DNA of 64,000 nucleotides from an uncultured Bacteroidia bacterium (GTDB lineage Bacteria; Bacteroidota; Bacteroidia; NS11-12g; UBA9320): NCBI GenBank assembly GCA_943789165.1, contig CALSTB010000004.1, positions 62,001 to 126,000 of the forward strand, read 5' to 3'. Shown piece by piece: positions 33,808 to 42,620 of this stretch (position 1 is its first letter; each line of letters starts with the position of its first letter). The notes under the pieces were generated by a model. It saw only the letters and a program-made list of their open reading frames with translations, ran no database searches and was not told where the DNA came from. The position numbers and the translations under genes were made by a program.

Positions 33808-33840
33808 AAAAAAAGGCCGCCTTTTCAGGCAGCCTTTAAA
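33808..33840 (-). terminator. Rho-independent terminator of the PKD giant gene
   Basis: On the minus strand: AAAGGCTGCC, a short loop, GGCGGCCTTT (one G-T pair), then a run of seven T. It sits 15 bp past the stop of the 1611-residue gene and 50 bp upstream of ffh, isolating the two. Confidence 0.8.
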
Positions 33841-33854
33841 CGATTGACAATTTG

Positions 33855-36800
33855 TCATCGCATTAGCCTAACAAGACCTTTTTTATCGTAAACAACTCTA
33901 TCTAAGCCACTGATACGGATGTGGTATAAGTAACTCTCCATTTCGCAATCTTTTCCGTTGTATGTGCCGTCCCAACCTTCTTTTACATCGTTGGTGCTAA
34001 ACAATTCTTCACCCCATCGATTGTAAATAATCATTTCATATTCTCTGTAGGTGCCATCGTGTAATAAATACATGAATTGTGCTGAAGGACGGAAAACAGG
34101 GTTGTGGTCATCTTCATTTGGACTAAATGCATTTGGAATCCAAACCAGAGATGAACCAATTAAGGTAATTTCGTTTGATGTACTAGTAACGGCAGTATCA
34201 AAAGAAACTGCGATGATTCTGAACACATACTCACCGTCAATATCTTCGTGAGACTCTTTGTCGACATAAGCTGTTTGACTGCCAGGCACTTGAGCGATGG
34301 TTTCAAACGTGCCATTATCTAGAATTTGTACTTCATAATAATTTACGTCATCATCCCATTGTTCGTAAGCCGTCCACGACAATTGACTCATGTCATTCAT
34401 GTAAAAACCTTCAAGAATCATTGGCAAACCGATGTTGCCGACAATGCCTTTCACGTTACAGTGGTCAATGGTTTGTACGGTGTACATAAAGTGCTGAGTA
34501 TTTACATCTACATCAGCATCTGTGAATGCAGTGCCGCTTAAGACTTTTGAATCTAGAACTGCATTACCTACTGCATCTCTTTTACACACAAGGTATTGAT
34601 GCGGGTGCGCAAATAGACTCGTATCCCAAGTTACTTGTATCTCTTTGTTTTGAGCCACAGTAGCCACTTTTACGTCCATTGGAATTCCGTTAAGAATATA
34701 GTTCGGTCTGTTGCCTTCGAAGTTCGATGTAGAGATTAAATCACCATTCGTAGCTTCAATTCTGTAGATATAGTCTTGATCACAAAGTAGCTTGTCTGTA
34801 TAGTTATGTGTCGTACCATTTACAGAGGCTATTTTGTTAAATGTTATTCCGTCATCGCTTCTTAATATGTTGTAAGCATTTACGTTACTCCATCCACTGT
34901 ACGAAGTCCAATCAAGTTCTAGTTCAAACATGGCTCCCTTGGTTACCGTTAATATAACCGGACAATGTGCAATTGAGGAAACGCCAGTTTCGTCGCATCT
35001 GTTGGTGTGCGACATGCTAAAGCAACGTGCTTGTTTGATGTCCGCATAAGGGACAATAGTACTTGTATCTGCGTTTGGCGCGTTTTGATAAACCGTTTGT
35101 AACGTTTGGTTGTCGATTATCGAAGAAAATGCGATAAAATCAGGGTCTATCTTATTCCATTGAATTTCAATTTCATTGTTGGAGTGAATCGATACAACTT
35201 TGATATCGCCATCTGGAATTTGGTTCACACTTTTAATGGTAATGGCTGTGTCTAATATTCCACGACAACCATTAATATCCACAACATCTAAGCTCACTGG
35301 GTTGCGACCTTCTTGTGTGAAAGAATAACTGTATTGCGCTGATAACGTCGTGTCAACAACTGTATTATTGACCGTCCAGATGTAATTCAAAATACCCACT
35401 TTGCTCAACGCATTAGCTTTAAAGTCTGTGCTTTCGTTTTTACACGGCGTAACCATGATTTGTACAGCAGCAATTGGGTTGTCGTTCACTTTAATCTTAA
35501 AAGTGCTGGTGTCTGAGCAATTGTTTTCGTTTGTCACCACTAGTTCTAACACGTGGTTTCCAGGAGCGGAAATTGAAGGACTTACCGAGTTTGACGTAGA
35601 AATTTCCACGTCATCCAAAAGCCAACTTCTTGAAGTAATGTTGAGGCTCTCATCTGCTAATGCGACTTGAACAGGAGAACAGCCTTCAATTTCCTTATCC
35701 GATGGAATTGCTGTAGGGGTTTTTAATACATGAACTGTATCGCTGCTTTCAAGGGCAGCAGCACAACCCAGACTATCTTTTACATATAAGCTTGGAATAT
35801 ATCGTTGTGACATACCAGTGTTTTGAACTCTGTATGTATGGTTGTTGAAATAGGTTGAATCAAGAGGTGTATTGTCATCAAAATTCAGGTAGAACTCAGC
35901 GGCGTCGATACTCTTATTGATAAAATCAACTTGCAAAGGCTCACATCCAACGAAGTTCTTAATTTCAAAATCAGGCACTGGCCCAAATACTTTGATGGCA
36001 TCTTTAATGGTGATTTCATCCGAACATCCCAAATAACTTTTAGAAACTAAAGTCACGTCAAAACCATTGCTGAAACCGGTATTTCTATGGTAGATATTGG
36101 CAATAAACTCATCAGTGGTGGTGATTGAAGAACCATCCCCAAAATTCCAGAAGAAGGTATCTGCGTTTTCAGACAAGGTGTTGAATTGTGCGTATGCAGG
36201 TGCACAGAATAAATGCGTATCAGCCATTTCGAATTCACTTCTAACGACTATTGAGCGCACTGTCTTAGTAGCAGTATCGAAACATTGGTTGTTCTTAGAA
36301 GCAATTAATTGAATTTCATATAAGGCATCGTCACGTAAAATCAATCGATTAGGTACGACTGACTGGCGCAATGAATATTTACCTGGAGAATTAATCTTCC
36401 ATTTGTAAGAAGTTGGGTTTAACGACGATCTGTTTGTTAATGGAATTGAGTCAAAAGCACAAACCGAATCGTTTGGAATAGTGAAGTCAGCTTTTACTCC
36501 AGCATATATGATTTCAGAGTAATTGTTGTATTGACAATTCGTACTGTTAAATATCTGAACATAAATTCTGTATGTGCCACGGTCGTTAAACACGAACCTA
36601 GGTGTACTTGTGTTGCCATCAATTATGTCAACATTTCTAGAAGGACTAGCTGTCCATGTATATTGTAAACTGTCGGAGGCATCACCGAAATGTTCGTTTT
36701 GAGCGATTTGGAATCTAGGCTTTACGTTGAATGGAAGGCATCCATCATTGTTGTCAAGAACAACTTTACCAGAAACACCATTTATGTGTAATAGGGCAGG

Positions 36801-38690
36801 AGCAAGGATGGAGTCTTTACAGCCATCACTTATTTGGTGGTTGTATTTTACAGAATAGGCACCAGGCTTCGTAAGCTTTATGGTTGTACTGCTTCCCGTG
36901 TCAATTTTCAAATCATGTTTGTCACCATGTAAGTCATGGGTCAATTGCCAAGAATGAAGGAATGGAGCGAAGTCTGGAGTTGTCTTAGCCGTAATCGTTA
37001 CTTCATCACCGGCGCAAACTGCTGAGTCATTTAACTCAAAGTCTTTGTGTGGTTCAATAATATGAATGAACTGCTTTTTTGGAAGTGAATCGATACATCC
37101 GATAAGGTTACCAGCATATAAGGTTACGATGTAATAACCCGGTTTAGAAAACGATTGCTCGATGTTTCTTCCTCCACCTTTGTTGTATATCGTTTTGCCA
37201 TCTAAATCGTACACGACCCAGTAAAAGCTGTCAGGTGATATATAAGAACTGGCTGGTGTGATGCTTGTAAGTTTAATGTTTTGATTGACACATCCGATGC
37301 GTTCGTTGCTCGTCATGGTTGGTCGGATTGAGTCAACGCGAATGAATTGACGGACCATGAAAGTGTCTTTACATCCAAAAGGATCCTGAGCAATTAGCTC
37401 TACGTTATATCGACCCCAATCAGGAGAAGGAAAGACCAAATTGGTGTCTTTTGAACTTGAAATGGTTTTGCCATTATCACCACTCACCGACCAACGATAG
37501 GTCAATGGTGCGTCTTGGTATGATGTGCTTGTATTGGTGATGTGTGTAAGGTGAGGCGTATAGCAATGAAAATTATCGGTACTAGTAAAATCAGCATCTA
37601 ACGTTTTCACTTTAACGGCATCCGCTATATTCACTTGTGAGAAACATCCCGCATAGTTTAACAGTAGTTTGACGTCATATTCTCCTGCTGCCTTGTACAA
37701 CAGATCAATCTTGGTTTTTGAAATTTGGGTTGTGTCTGGATCTCCTTCAAACGACCATAAGTATTGTCCGTTCTTAATTGGATTTTTAACCGAGATACTG
37801 GTTTTATTTTTCAAACATAGAACGCTGTCTTGAATGTTTAAATCGATTTTGATAGAATCACCAAAATTGAGATAGTTTTCTTTGGTTAGTTCATGCGTAC
37901 AACCGTGTTCGGTCTGAACAGCGAATGACACATTGTATCCTCCAGGAACGACGTACCGTACACTTGGAGGAACAATACCCGTTGCAAAAGCGCGGTTCGA
38001 ACCTGGAAGCCTCCACTCGGTATTGGTAATGTTTTCTCCATCACTGTCAATGGTCGCTGCTAACTGCACATGTTTAGTAACACAACCAGAGGTGTTGTCC
38101 GCAGTAAAATCTAAATGAACATCGGGATATACTACCGCAACGTGTTTAAATTCTGAAACGTCGCGACAACCAAATGAGTCGGTTACCACGAGATTTATGT
38201 TCTTTTCACCAACTGTTTTAAACTGATGTATTAAGGTGTTGCCAGCGTTGAAATAATTTGTGCCGTCTACTACCCAGCTAATCTGTTTTGTGTTTGGAGT
38301 TGTGTTAACTAGCGTAACTGTGTCAGGACCATCACAAAGTATTCGACGAGAAATTGAATAACTTAATTTTGGCTTACCTAATATTTTGGCAATACCATTT
38401 TCTGCGACTAAGCATTGGTTGCCATTAGGGAAAGTGACTTTTACTTGAACATTAACAGTTTGCGGCGTCAGGAAAAACTCGTAGACCGTATCGGTGTTTG
38501 CAACAAAACCTTTTCCGAAATCCCATAAGTAGGAGGAACCGTTTGGAGCACCGATAAGTTTAAAATTTACAATACCAGGAGCGCATTGTGTTTGTTTGTC
38601 AACCGTAAGTTTTAAGTTGGAGCACTGCGAAAAAGCAGCCAGCGGCAGGAACACCGCAATAAGCGTTGTAGTTAATAATTTTCTCATCAA
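33855..38690 (-). CDS. Giant PKD-repeat protein with T9SS type B (gliding motility-associated) C-terminal domain
   Basis: The protein has 1611 residues. The signal peptide is residues 1-22. About thirteen tandem PKD-like beta domains occupy about 23-1130. Nearly every one ends in a Gly-Cys or Asn-Cys pair (TDSFGC, TEHGC, QDPFGC, VKDSLGC and so on), so each module carries a conserved terminal Cys. Two or three fibronectin-type modules follow (about 1150-1510). The end is the CHU_C/type B sorting domain, with WIPNAFSPNEDDHN, YNRWGEELFS, WDGTYNGKDC and YLYHIRISG. T9SS therefore exports it to the surface, where it is likely an adhesin or matrix protein. A -7 match lies at 38742-38749. Confidence 0.93.
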   Translation of the reverse strand: MMRKLLTTTLIAVFLPLAAFSQCSNLKLTVDKQTQCAPGIVNFKLIGAPNGSSYLWDFGKGFVANTDTVYEFFLTPQTVNVQVKVTFPNGNQCLVAENGIAKILGKPKLSYSISRRILCDGPDTVTLVNTTPNTKQISWVVDGTNYFNAGNTLIHQFKTVGEKNINLVVTDSFGCRDVSEFKHVAVVYPDVHLDFTADNTSGCVTKHVQLAATIDSDGENITNTEWRLPGSNRAFATGIVPPSVRYVVPGGYNVSFAVQTEHGCTHELTKENYLNFGDSIKIDLNIQDSVLCLKNKTSISVKNPIKNGQYLWSFEGDPDTTQISKTKIDLLYKAAGEYDVKLLLNYAGCFSQVNIADAVKVKTLDADFTSTDNFHCYTPHLTHITNTSTSYQDAPLTYRWSVSGDNGKTISSSKDTNLVFPSPDWGRYNVELIAQDPFGCKDTFMVRQFIRVDSIRPTMTSNERIGCVNQNIKLTSITPASSYISPDSFYWVVYDLDGKTIYNKGGGRNIEQSFSKPGYYIVTLYAGNLIGCIDSLPKKQFIHIIEPHKDFELNDSAVCAGDEVTITAKTTPDFAPFLHSWQLTHDLHGDKHDLKIDTGSSTTIKLTKPGAYSVKYNHQISDGCKDSILAPALLHINGVSGKVVLDNNDGCLPFNVKPRFQIAQNEHFGDASDSLQYTWTASPSRNVDIIDGNTSTPRFVFNDRGTYRIYVQIFNSTNCQYNNYSEIIYAGVKADFTIPNDSVCAFDSIPLTNRSSLNPTSYKWKINSPGKYSLRQSVVPNRLILRDDALYEIQLIASKNNQCFDTATKTVRSIVVRSEFEMADTHLFCAPAYAQFNTLSENADTFFWNFGDGSSITTTDEFIANIYHRNTGFSNGFDVTLVSKSYLGCSDEITIKDAIKVFGPVPDFEIKNFVGCEPLQVDFINKSIDAAEFYLNFDDNTPLDSTYFNNHTYRVQNTGMSQRYIPSLYVKDSLGCAAALESSDTVHVLKTPTAIPSDKEIEGCSPVQVALADESLNITSRSWLLDDVEISTSNSVSPSISAPGNHVLELVVTNENNCSDTSTFKIKVNDNPIAAVQIMVTPCKNESTDFKANALSKVGILNYIWTVNNTVVDTTLSAQYSYSFTQEGRNPVSLDVVDINGCRGILDTAITIKSVNQIPDGDIKVVSIHSNNEIEIQWNKIDPDFIAFSSIIDNQTLQTVYQNAPNADTSTIVPYADIKQARCFSMSHTNRCDETGVSSIAHCPVILTVTKGAMFELELDWTSYSGWSNVNAYNILRSDDGITFNKIASVNGTTHNYTDKLLCDQDYIYRIEATNGDLISTSNFEGNRPNYILNGIPMDVKVATVAQNKEIQVTWDTSLFAHPHQYLVCKRDAVGNAVLDSKVLSGTAFTDADVDVNTQHFMYTVQTIDHCNVKGIVGNIGLPMILEGFYMNDMSQLSWTAYEQWDDDVNYYEVQILDNGTFETIAQVPGSQTAYVDKESHEDIDGEYVFRIIAVSFDTAVTSTSNEITLIGSSLVWIPNAFSPNEDDHNPVFRPSAQFMYLLHDGTYREYEMIIYNRWGEELFSTNDVKEGWDGTYNGKDCEMESYLYHIRISGLDRVVYDKKGLVRLMR

Positions 38691-38741
38691 AGTGCTGACC
38701 TTTTAGTAGTAGTAGTCGCATTGTCAGCAGTACAAAGGAAA

Positions 38742-38749
38742 CAAATTTA
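38742..38749 (-). promoter_or_regulatory. -7 promoter element (TAAATTTG) of the PKD giant gene
   Basis: CAAATTTA on the plus strand reads TAAATTTG on the minus strand, a perfect TAnnTTTG, 52 bp before the ATG of the giant gene. A TTTG 11 bp further upstream is too near for the usual -33 spacing, so the call rests on one element. Confidence 0.4.
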
Positions 38750-38872
38750 TCTGATATCCACAAACTATTAACATTTTTTATCTGGTTCAGTTAAGGTTAA
38801 TGGCATACTTCTCTTGACTAAAAAGCCCAATTCTGTTGATAATTATGATAAATTCGCAGCTTAATATTTTTT

Positions 38873-39691
38873 ATGAAAACTTGGATTTCTCTTTTGGTCG
38901 GTGGATTATTATTCGCCTCATGTAACTCAAACTCAGGAAGTGGTTCAGACTCTATGTATGACACCAACAAAGCGTTGTATGAACGTTCTATAAAGTATAG
39001 TGATTTCGGAACAGCTTTGGTTGCGCTCAATTACATGTTGTTAGAGGATAGTACCAATATGGAGTACACTGATTCAATTGCGCGGTTATATATGCGAAGC
39101 GGAAGTTTTGATGCAGGTCTAACTCTTGGTGCCAAAGTGATGGAAGACAATCCAAAAAACTATGGTTTGTTGGAGATTATGGCTACTGCCCAAGAATATA
39201 AAGGGGATGAAGCCAGCTTAACAAAGGCTTTTAGGAACTATAAAAAGCTATATGAAGAAGTTGGTGGAACGAAGTACCTATTGAAACAAGCACAAGTAGG
39301 CATTATCAAAGGCAGTTTCGATGTGGCTGAATCAAAACTAAAAGTGGTTTTAGATAGTGACGAGATTGGAGTTATTGAAAGTCAACGTGCCGATGGCGGA
39401 AGTCAGTTGGTCGATTTTAAAGCTGTTGCCCACCTTTTAATGGCCAACATCAGATTCAATCAATCTAAAGACAAAGAAGGTGTTAAGCATCTTGAAGAGT
39501 CATTGAGGATCAGTCCAGAATATGAAGCTGCTAAATTGATGGTACAACGGTTACAGCAAATCCAACAGCAACAACAAGCGCTTGGACAACAACAAGCCTA
39601 TCAACAACAAATAAGTAGACAAGCTGAGTTGGAACGAAAAAAAGCAGCTGATAAGAAGAAATACGAAGAGTTTTTAAAACAGAGTAAGTAA
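38873..39691 (+). CDS. TPR-like lipoprotein with Gln-rich tail
   Basis: The protein has 272 residues. Lipobox LLFASC with Cys at 17, then a Ser/Asn/Gly-rich spacer. TPR-like helical pairs are visible around ALNYMLLEDSTNMEYTDSIARLYMRSG and LMANIRFNQSKDKEGVKHLEESLRISP. The end (about 225-272) is Gln-rich (QIQQQQQALGQQQAYQQQ) followed by a Lys-rich helix. It is likely a periplasmic scaffold; the partner is unknown. It is divergent from the giant PKD gene. Confidence 0.75.
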   Translation: MKTWISLLVGGLLFASCNSNSGSGSDSMYDTNKALYERSIKYSDFGTALVALNYMLLEDSTNMEYTDSIARLYMRSGSFDAGLTLGAKVMEDNPKNYGLLEIMATAQEYKGDEASLTKAFRNYKKLYEEVGGTKYLLKQAQVGIIKGSFDVAESKLKVVLDSDEIGVIESQRADGGSQLVDFKAVAHLLMANIRFNQSKDKEGVKHLEESLRISPEYEAAKLMVQRLQQIQQQQQALGQQQAYQQQISRQAELERKKAADKKKYEEFLKQSK

Positions 39692-39693
39692 GC

Positions 39694-40248
39694 TTAGGTT
39701 TTTTTAGGCTTCCATTCGATTTCTTCTGTATTTGTTAACTTGGTCATCGTTCTGGCCACCGTAAACAAATAATCTGATAACCTATTCAAGTAGGTAATTA
39801 CCTCTGACCGGATATCAATATTTTTACTCAAAGTAACGCAGTTGCGTTCTGCTCTACGACAAACAGTTCGAGCCACATGAGCAGTGCTATTGGCAACAGA
39901 TCCTCCTGGTAATACAAATGATTTCAATTCAGGTAATTGACCTGTTTGTTCATCGATCCACTGTTCCAGCAAGCTAATGTCATTGGTGTCGACCGCTTGT
40001 AATTTGAGTTTGGTAAACACGTCAGCCGTCGAGGCCAATTCAGAGCCGACGGTGAATAATGTGTTTTGAATATACCTAAGCTGATCGACGAGGGAAGTAT
40101 CATTCGTATGACAACTCAGTAGTCCGATAACGCTGTTTAATTCATCTACAGTGCCATATGCGATGATACGTAGATCGTCCTTGTCAACGTTTTGCTGTCC
40201 TAAAATGGAAGTCTTGCCTAAGTCTCCTTTTTTTGTGTAAACCTTCAC
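39694..40248 (-). CDS. PduO-type cob(I)yrinic acid a,c-diamide adenosyltransferase
   Basis: The protein has 184 residues. Signatures are the N-terminal MKVYTKKGDLGKTSI (ATP-binding), YGTVDELNSVIGL, FVLPGGSVANSTAHVARTVCRRAERNCV and the C-terminal NRLSDYLFTVAR. It adenosylates cobalamin for B12-dependent enzymes such as methylmalonyl-CoA mutase. It lies 1 bp from the gatC stop on the same strand. Confidence 0.94.
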   Translation of the reverse strand: MKVYTKKGDLGKTSILGQQNVDKDDLRIIAYGTVDELNSVIGLLSCHTNDTSLVDQLRYIQNTLFTVGSELASTADVFTKLKLQAVDTNDISLLEQWIDEQTGQLPELKSFVLPGGSVANSTAHVARTVCRRAERNCVTLSKNIDIRSEVITYLNRLSDYLFTVARTMTKLTNTEEIEWKPKKT

Positions 40249-40249
40249 G

Positions 40250-40540
40250 TTATTTCTTTATAACCTTTGGTACTCTGAAATAGTCAGAATCCGCATCGGG
40301 TGCATTTTTCAAAGCTTCTTGTTTGTTTATAGAAGGCTTAACAACATCGTCACGTAAATGATTGGTGCGATCTGACATGTACACCAGTGGTTCTACGTGA
40401 TCCGTGTTTACCTCATTCAGTTTTTCGCAAAAATTCAAAATACGCTCGAGATCGGTCTTGATTTTCTCCTGATCCTTGTCTTCGAAGTTTAATCGCGCTA
40501 AATGGGATAATTCTTTTATTTTTTGATCTGTAATCTTCAT
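40250..40540 (-). CDS. gatC: Asp-tRNA(Asn)/Glu-tRNA(Gln) amidotransferase subunit C
   Basis: The protein has 96 residues. The signature is KELSHLARLNFEDKDQEKIKTDLERILNFCEKLNEVNTDHVEPLVY, then LRDDVVKPSINKQEALKNAPDADSDYFRVPKVI. It stabilises GatAB, which makes Gln-tRNA by transamidation. It starts inside the last codon of plsC (ATGA overlap). gatA and gatB are not in the window. Confidence 0.95.
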   Translation of the reverse strand: MKITDQKIKELSHLARLNFEDKDQEKIKTDLERILNFCEKLNEVNTDHVEPLVYMSDRTNHLRDDVVKPSINKQEALKNAPDADSDYFRVPKVIKK

Positions 40541-41283
40541 GAATTGTTTTCAAAGTTAAGACTATCAAAGCGTTTTTGAATAATTTCATGGGTGTTTGAC
40601 ATGAGTTCAGACAATTGTGAAATATCCATTGAGCTTGTATCGATAGGTTTGTGAACGACAACCCTCATTTTACCAGGAGTGCCACCGTTGTGCAGACCAC
40701 CTTGAGGAAGTCGCTTCCAGTTGTCGACGATAGTGACTGGAACAATTTTAATGTTGTGTTGGATGGCCAATCTGAAAGCACCTGTTTTAAATTTTACCAT
40801 TTTAGGTAATTGGTTTGCAATACCACCTTCTGGGAAAATGCCTAAGCTATCTCCGGCCAACAACGCTTTTTCAGCCAATTGAAAAGCTGTTACGGAGTCG
40901 CGTATGCTTTGTCTATTTACGGCGATGTCAACAGTCCTAAAAAAGATGCCAAACAAAGGGATGTCGCTTAATTCTTTCTTAGCTAAAAATCGAAAGTAGA
41001 ACTTTACTTGAACATTCAGACTTAATATATCTAAGTAACTAAAATGGTTGGCAACGAAAATGTATTGTTCGTTTTTGTCTAATGGCGCTTCATAAGTTGT
41101 TTTGGGGAACAAACCGCTAAAAGCCATAATGAGGCGGCCCCAAATGGCGCGCAATTTATGTGCCTTCGCATAAGTTTTTTCTGATCTTAATAGAATAAGA
41201 AAAAGGGGGTAGAAGAGTATAAAGATGATTAAGAACCAGAGGAAAAAATAGACGGCCCATATGTAACGAAGTGCCAGCCGCAT
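40537..41283 (-). CDS. plsC: 1-acyl-sn-glycerol-3-phosphate acyltransferase
   Basis: The protein has 248 residues with an N-terminal TM segment (residues 7-30). The HX4D motif is ANHFSYLD near 76-83, FFRTVDIAVNR and the glycerol-phosphate site GIFPEGG near 150 follow, and VPVTIVDNWKRLP is the last block. It makes phosphatidic acid at the inner membrane. It overlaps gatC by 4 bp. Confidence 0.93.
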   Translation of the reverse strand: MRLALRYIWAVYFFLWFLIIFILFYPLFLILLRSEKTYAKAHKLRAIWGRLIMAFSGLFPKTTYEAPLDKNEQYIFVANHFSYLDILSLNVQVKFYFRFLAKKELSDIPLFGIFFRTVDIAVNRQSIRDSVTAFQLAEKALLAGDSLGIFPEGGIANQLPKMVKFKTGAFRLAIQHNIKIVPVTIVDNWKRLPQGGLHNGGTPGKMRVVVHKPIDTSSMDISQLSELMSNTHEIIQKRFDSLNFENNS

Positions 41284-41287
41284 GAGA

Positions 41288-41701
41288 TTAAGCGATTTCG
41301 TTCTCTAAATAAGATTTTAGTTTATGCGCTTGCTGGTCTACAAAACTGCGCAGTTTCGGTTCCGCCATCATTTTCATAAACATGTTTAATTCCGCGTTAA
41401 TCTTACCTACAACCACAGAACCTTCGTTGTCGGAAGAAATGTTCCATTCAATATTAAATGAGAACGGCAATTTGCCTTTTGGTTTTAAACGTATGAGACT
41501 GGATGGAATTTGTTCTTCAACGGTAATGCTGAATTGACCTAGACCTTTTAAACTAAGTGCAGCTTCTTCTTCAGTTGCGTTAAAATTACTTACATCGGAA
41601 GCTGGCATGAGGTTTTCATAATTTCTCATGTCTTTGAGAAACGCAAAAACCTGGTCTGCACTTCTAGCTATTTTTAAAGATTCACTTTGGATTTCTGTCA
41701 T
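41288..41701 (-). CDS. SRPBCC family protein, CoxG/PYR-like
   Basis: The protein has 137 residues. It opens SESLKIARSADQVFAFLKDMRNYENLMPASDVSNF, the typical helix-grip entry, and ends with a long helix FVDQQAHKLKSYLE. The role is unknown. It sits between the DUF4199 gene and plsC with 1-4 bp gaps. Confidence 0.82.
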   Translation of the reverse strand: MTEIQSESLKIARSADQVFAFLKDMRNYENLMPASDVSNFNATEEEAALSLKGLGQFSITVEEQIPSSLIRLKPKGKLPFSFNIEWNISSDNEGSVVVGKINAELNMFMKMMAEPKLRSFVDQQAHKLKSYLENEIA

Positions 41702-41702
41702 G

Positions 41703-42212
41703 TCAACCGGCTAAACTATTTCGATCTGCAATGAAACCAGCAAAGAATGCTGTAAAAACGGCACCAATAACCAAATACATACCTAAATCAAAAATGGTAT
41801 GGTGTTTTACAGAAAACTTATTGTTGATTTCGATTATGGCTTCTTCTGTTCTCGCTAATTCTTCGGGCTTGTCTTTATTGGCTTCCTTCCAACCTTCAAT
41901 GTAGTATGTTTTTGCTTCGTTGAAGAAAGCACCATCAGGGTAATGCATAAATGAATATCCAATTCCTGAGACCGACGAACACACTAGAGCGATCATAAGT
42001 CCACTAAAAGAGGTTCTTATAAAACTGATGGTTCCGTTAAGTTTTTTGATCAAAACGACAGCAAATACGATGCAGCCAATTAAGGCGAGAATTTTACCGA
42101 AAATGACTCCAGATGATTTCTCAAAACCGAAATAACCACTAAATAAAAGATACTCTAGTACTGTTGATACAATACCCGCTATGCCGCCAAAAATGAGGTA
42201 ATATTTACTCAC
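41703..42212 (-). CDS. DUF4199 membrane protein
   Basis: The protein has 169 residues with four TM segments (about 5-25, 36-56, 68-88, 143-162). The pattern GGIAGIVSTVLEYLLFSGY and TIFDLGMYLVIGAVFTAFFAGFIADR fits DUF4199. The function is unknown. It is the first of a run of five tightly spaced minus-strand genes down to 39694. Confidence 0.8.
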   Translation of the reverse strand: MSKYYLIFGGIAGIVSTVLEYLLFSGYFGFEKSSGVIFGKILALIGCIVFAVVLIKKLNGTISFIRTSFSGLMIALVCSSVSGIGYSFMHYPDGAFFNEAKTYYIEGWKEANKDKPEELARTEEAIIEINNKFSVKHHTIFDLGMYLVIGAVFTAFFAGFIADRNSLAG

Positions 42213-42241
42213 TACTAATACGTTTTTTGAGGTTAATTCGA

Positions 42242-42532
42242 CTAAGACTCGTCTCTATCTTCACGATCTCGTTGGAATTCTTCGAAATCATATTCTGGCA
42301 TCAGCTCAGATTTGACATGGTTTACGGTTGCTGTAAATGCATCCATAAACTTGTTAAAGTCCTCTTTGTAAAGGAATATTTTGTGCTTAACGAAATTACC
42401 ATCTTCAAAGCGTTTTTTGCTTTCAGTAATGGTGATATAGTAATCGTTGCCTTTGGTTGTTTTAACATCAAAGAAATACGTTCTTTTGCCTGCTCTAACC
42501 CGTTTAGAAAACACTTCGCGATTATCTTCCAT
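42242..42532 (-). CDS. DUF3276 (PUR-alpha-like) nucleic-acid-binding protein
   Basis: The protein has 96 residues. The core is FSKRVRAGKRTYFFDVKTTKGNDYYITITESKKRFEDGNFVKHKIFLYKEDFNKFMDAF, the PUR repeat of Bacteroidota and Borrelia proteins that bind single-stranded DNA or RNA. The C-terminal 15 residues are acidic. It is a single-gene unit upstream of DUF4199 on the same strand. Confidence 0.9.
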   Translation of the reverse strand: MEDNREVFSKRVRAGKRTYFFDVKTTKGNDYYITITESKKRFEDGNFVKHKIFLYKEDFNKFMDAFTATVNHVKSELMPEYDFEEFQRDREDRDES

Positions 42533-42620
42533 CTCCTGTCTTTCTTTCTTTTGCTATTAGTACATCAAAAAAAGCGATTAATCTTGGCTTTCACAAGTAA
42601 AACATTTGTATCAGGAGCCT

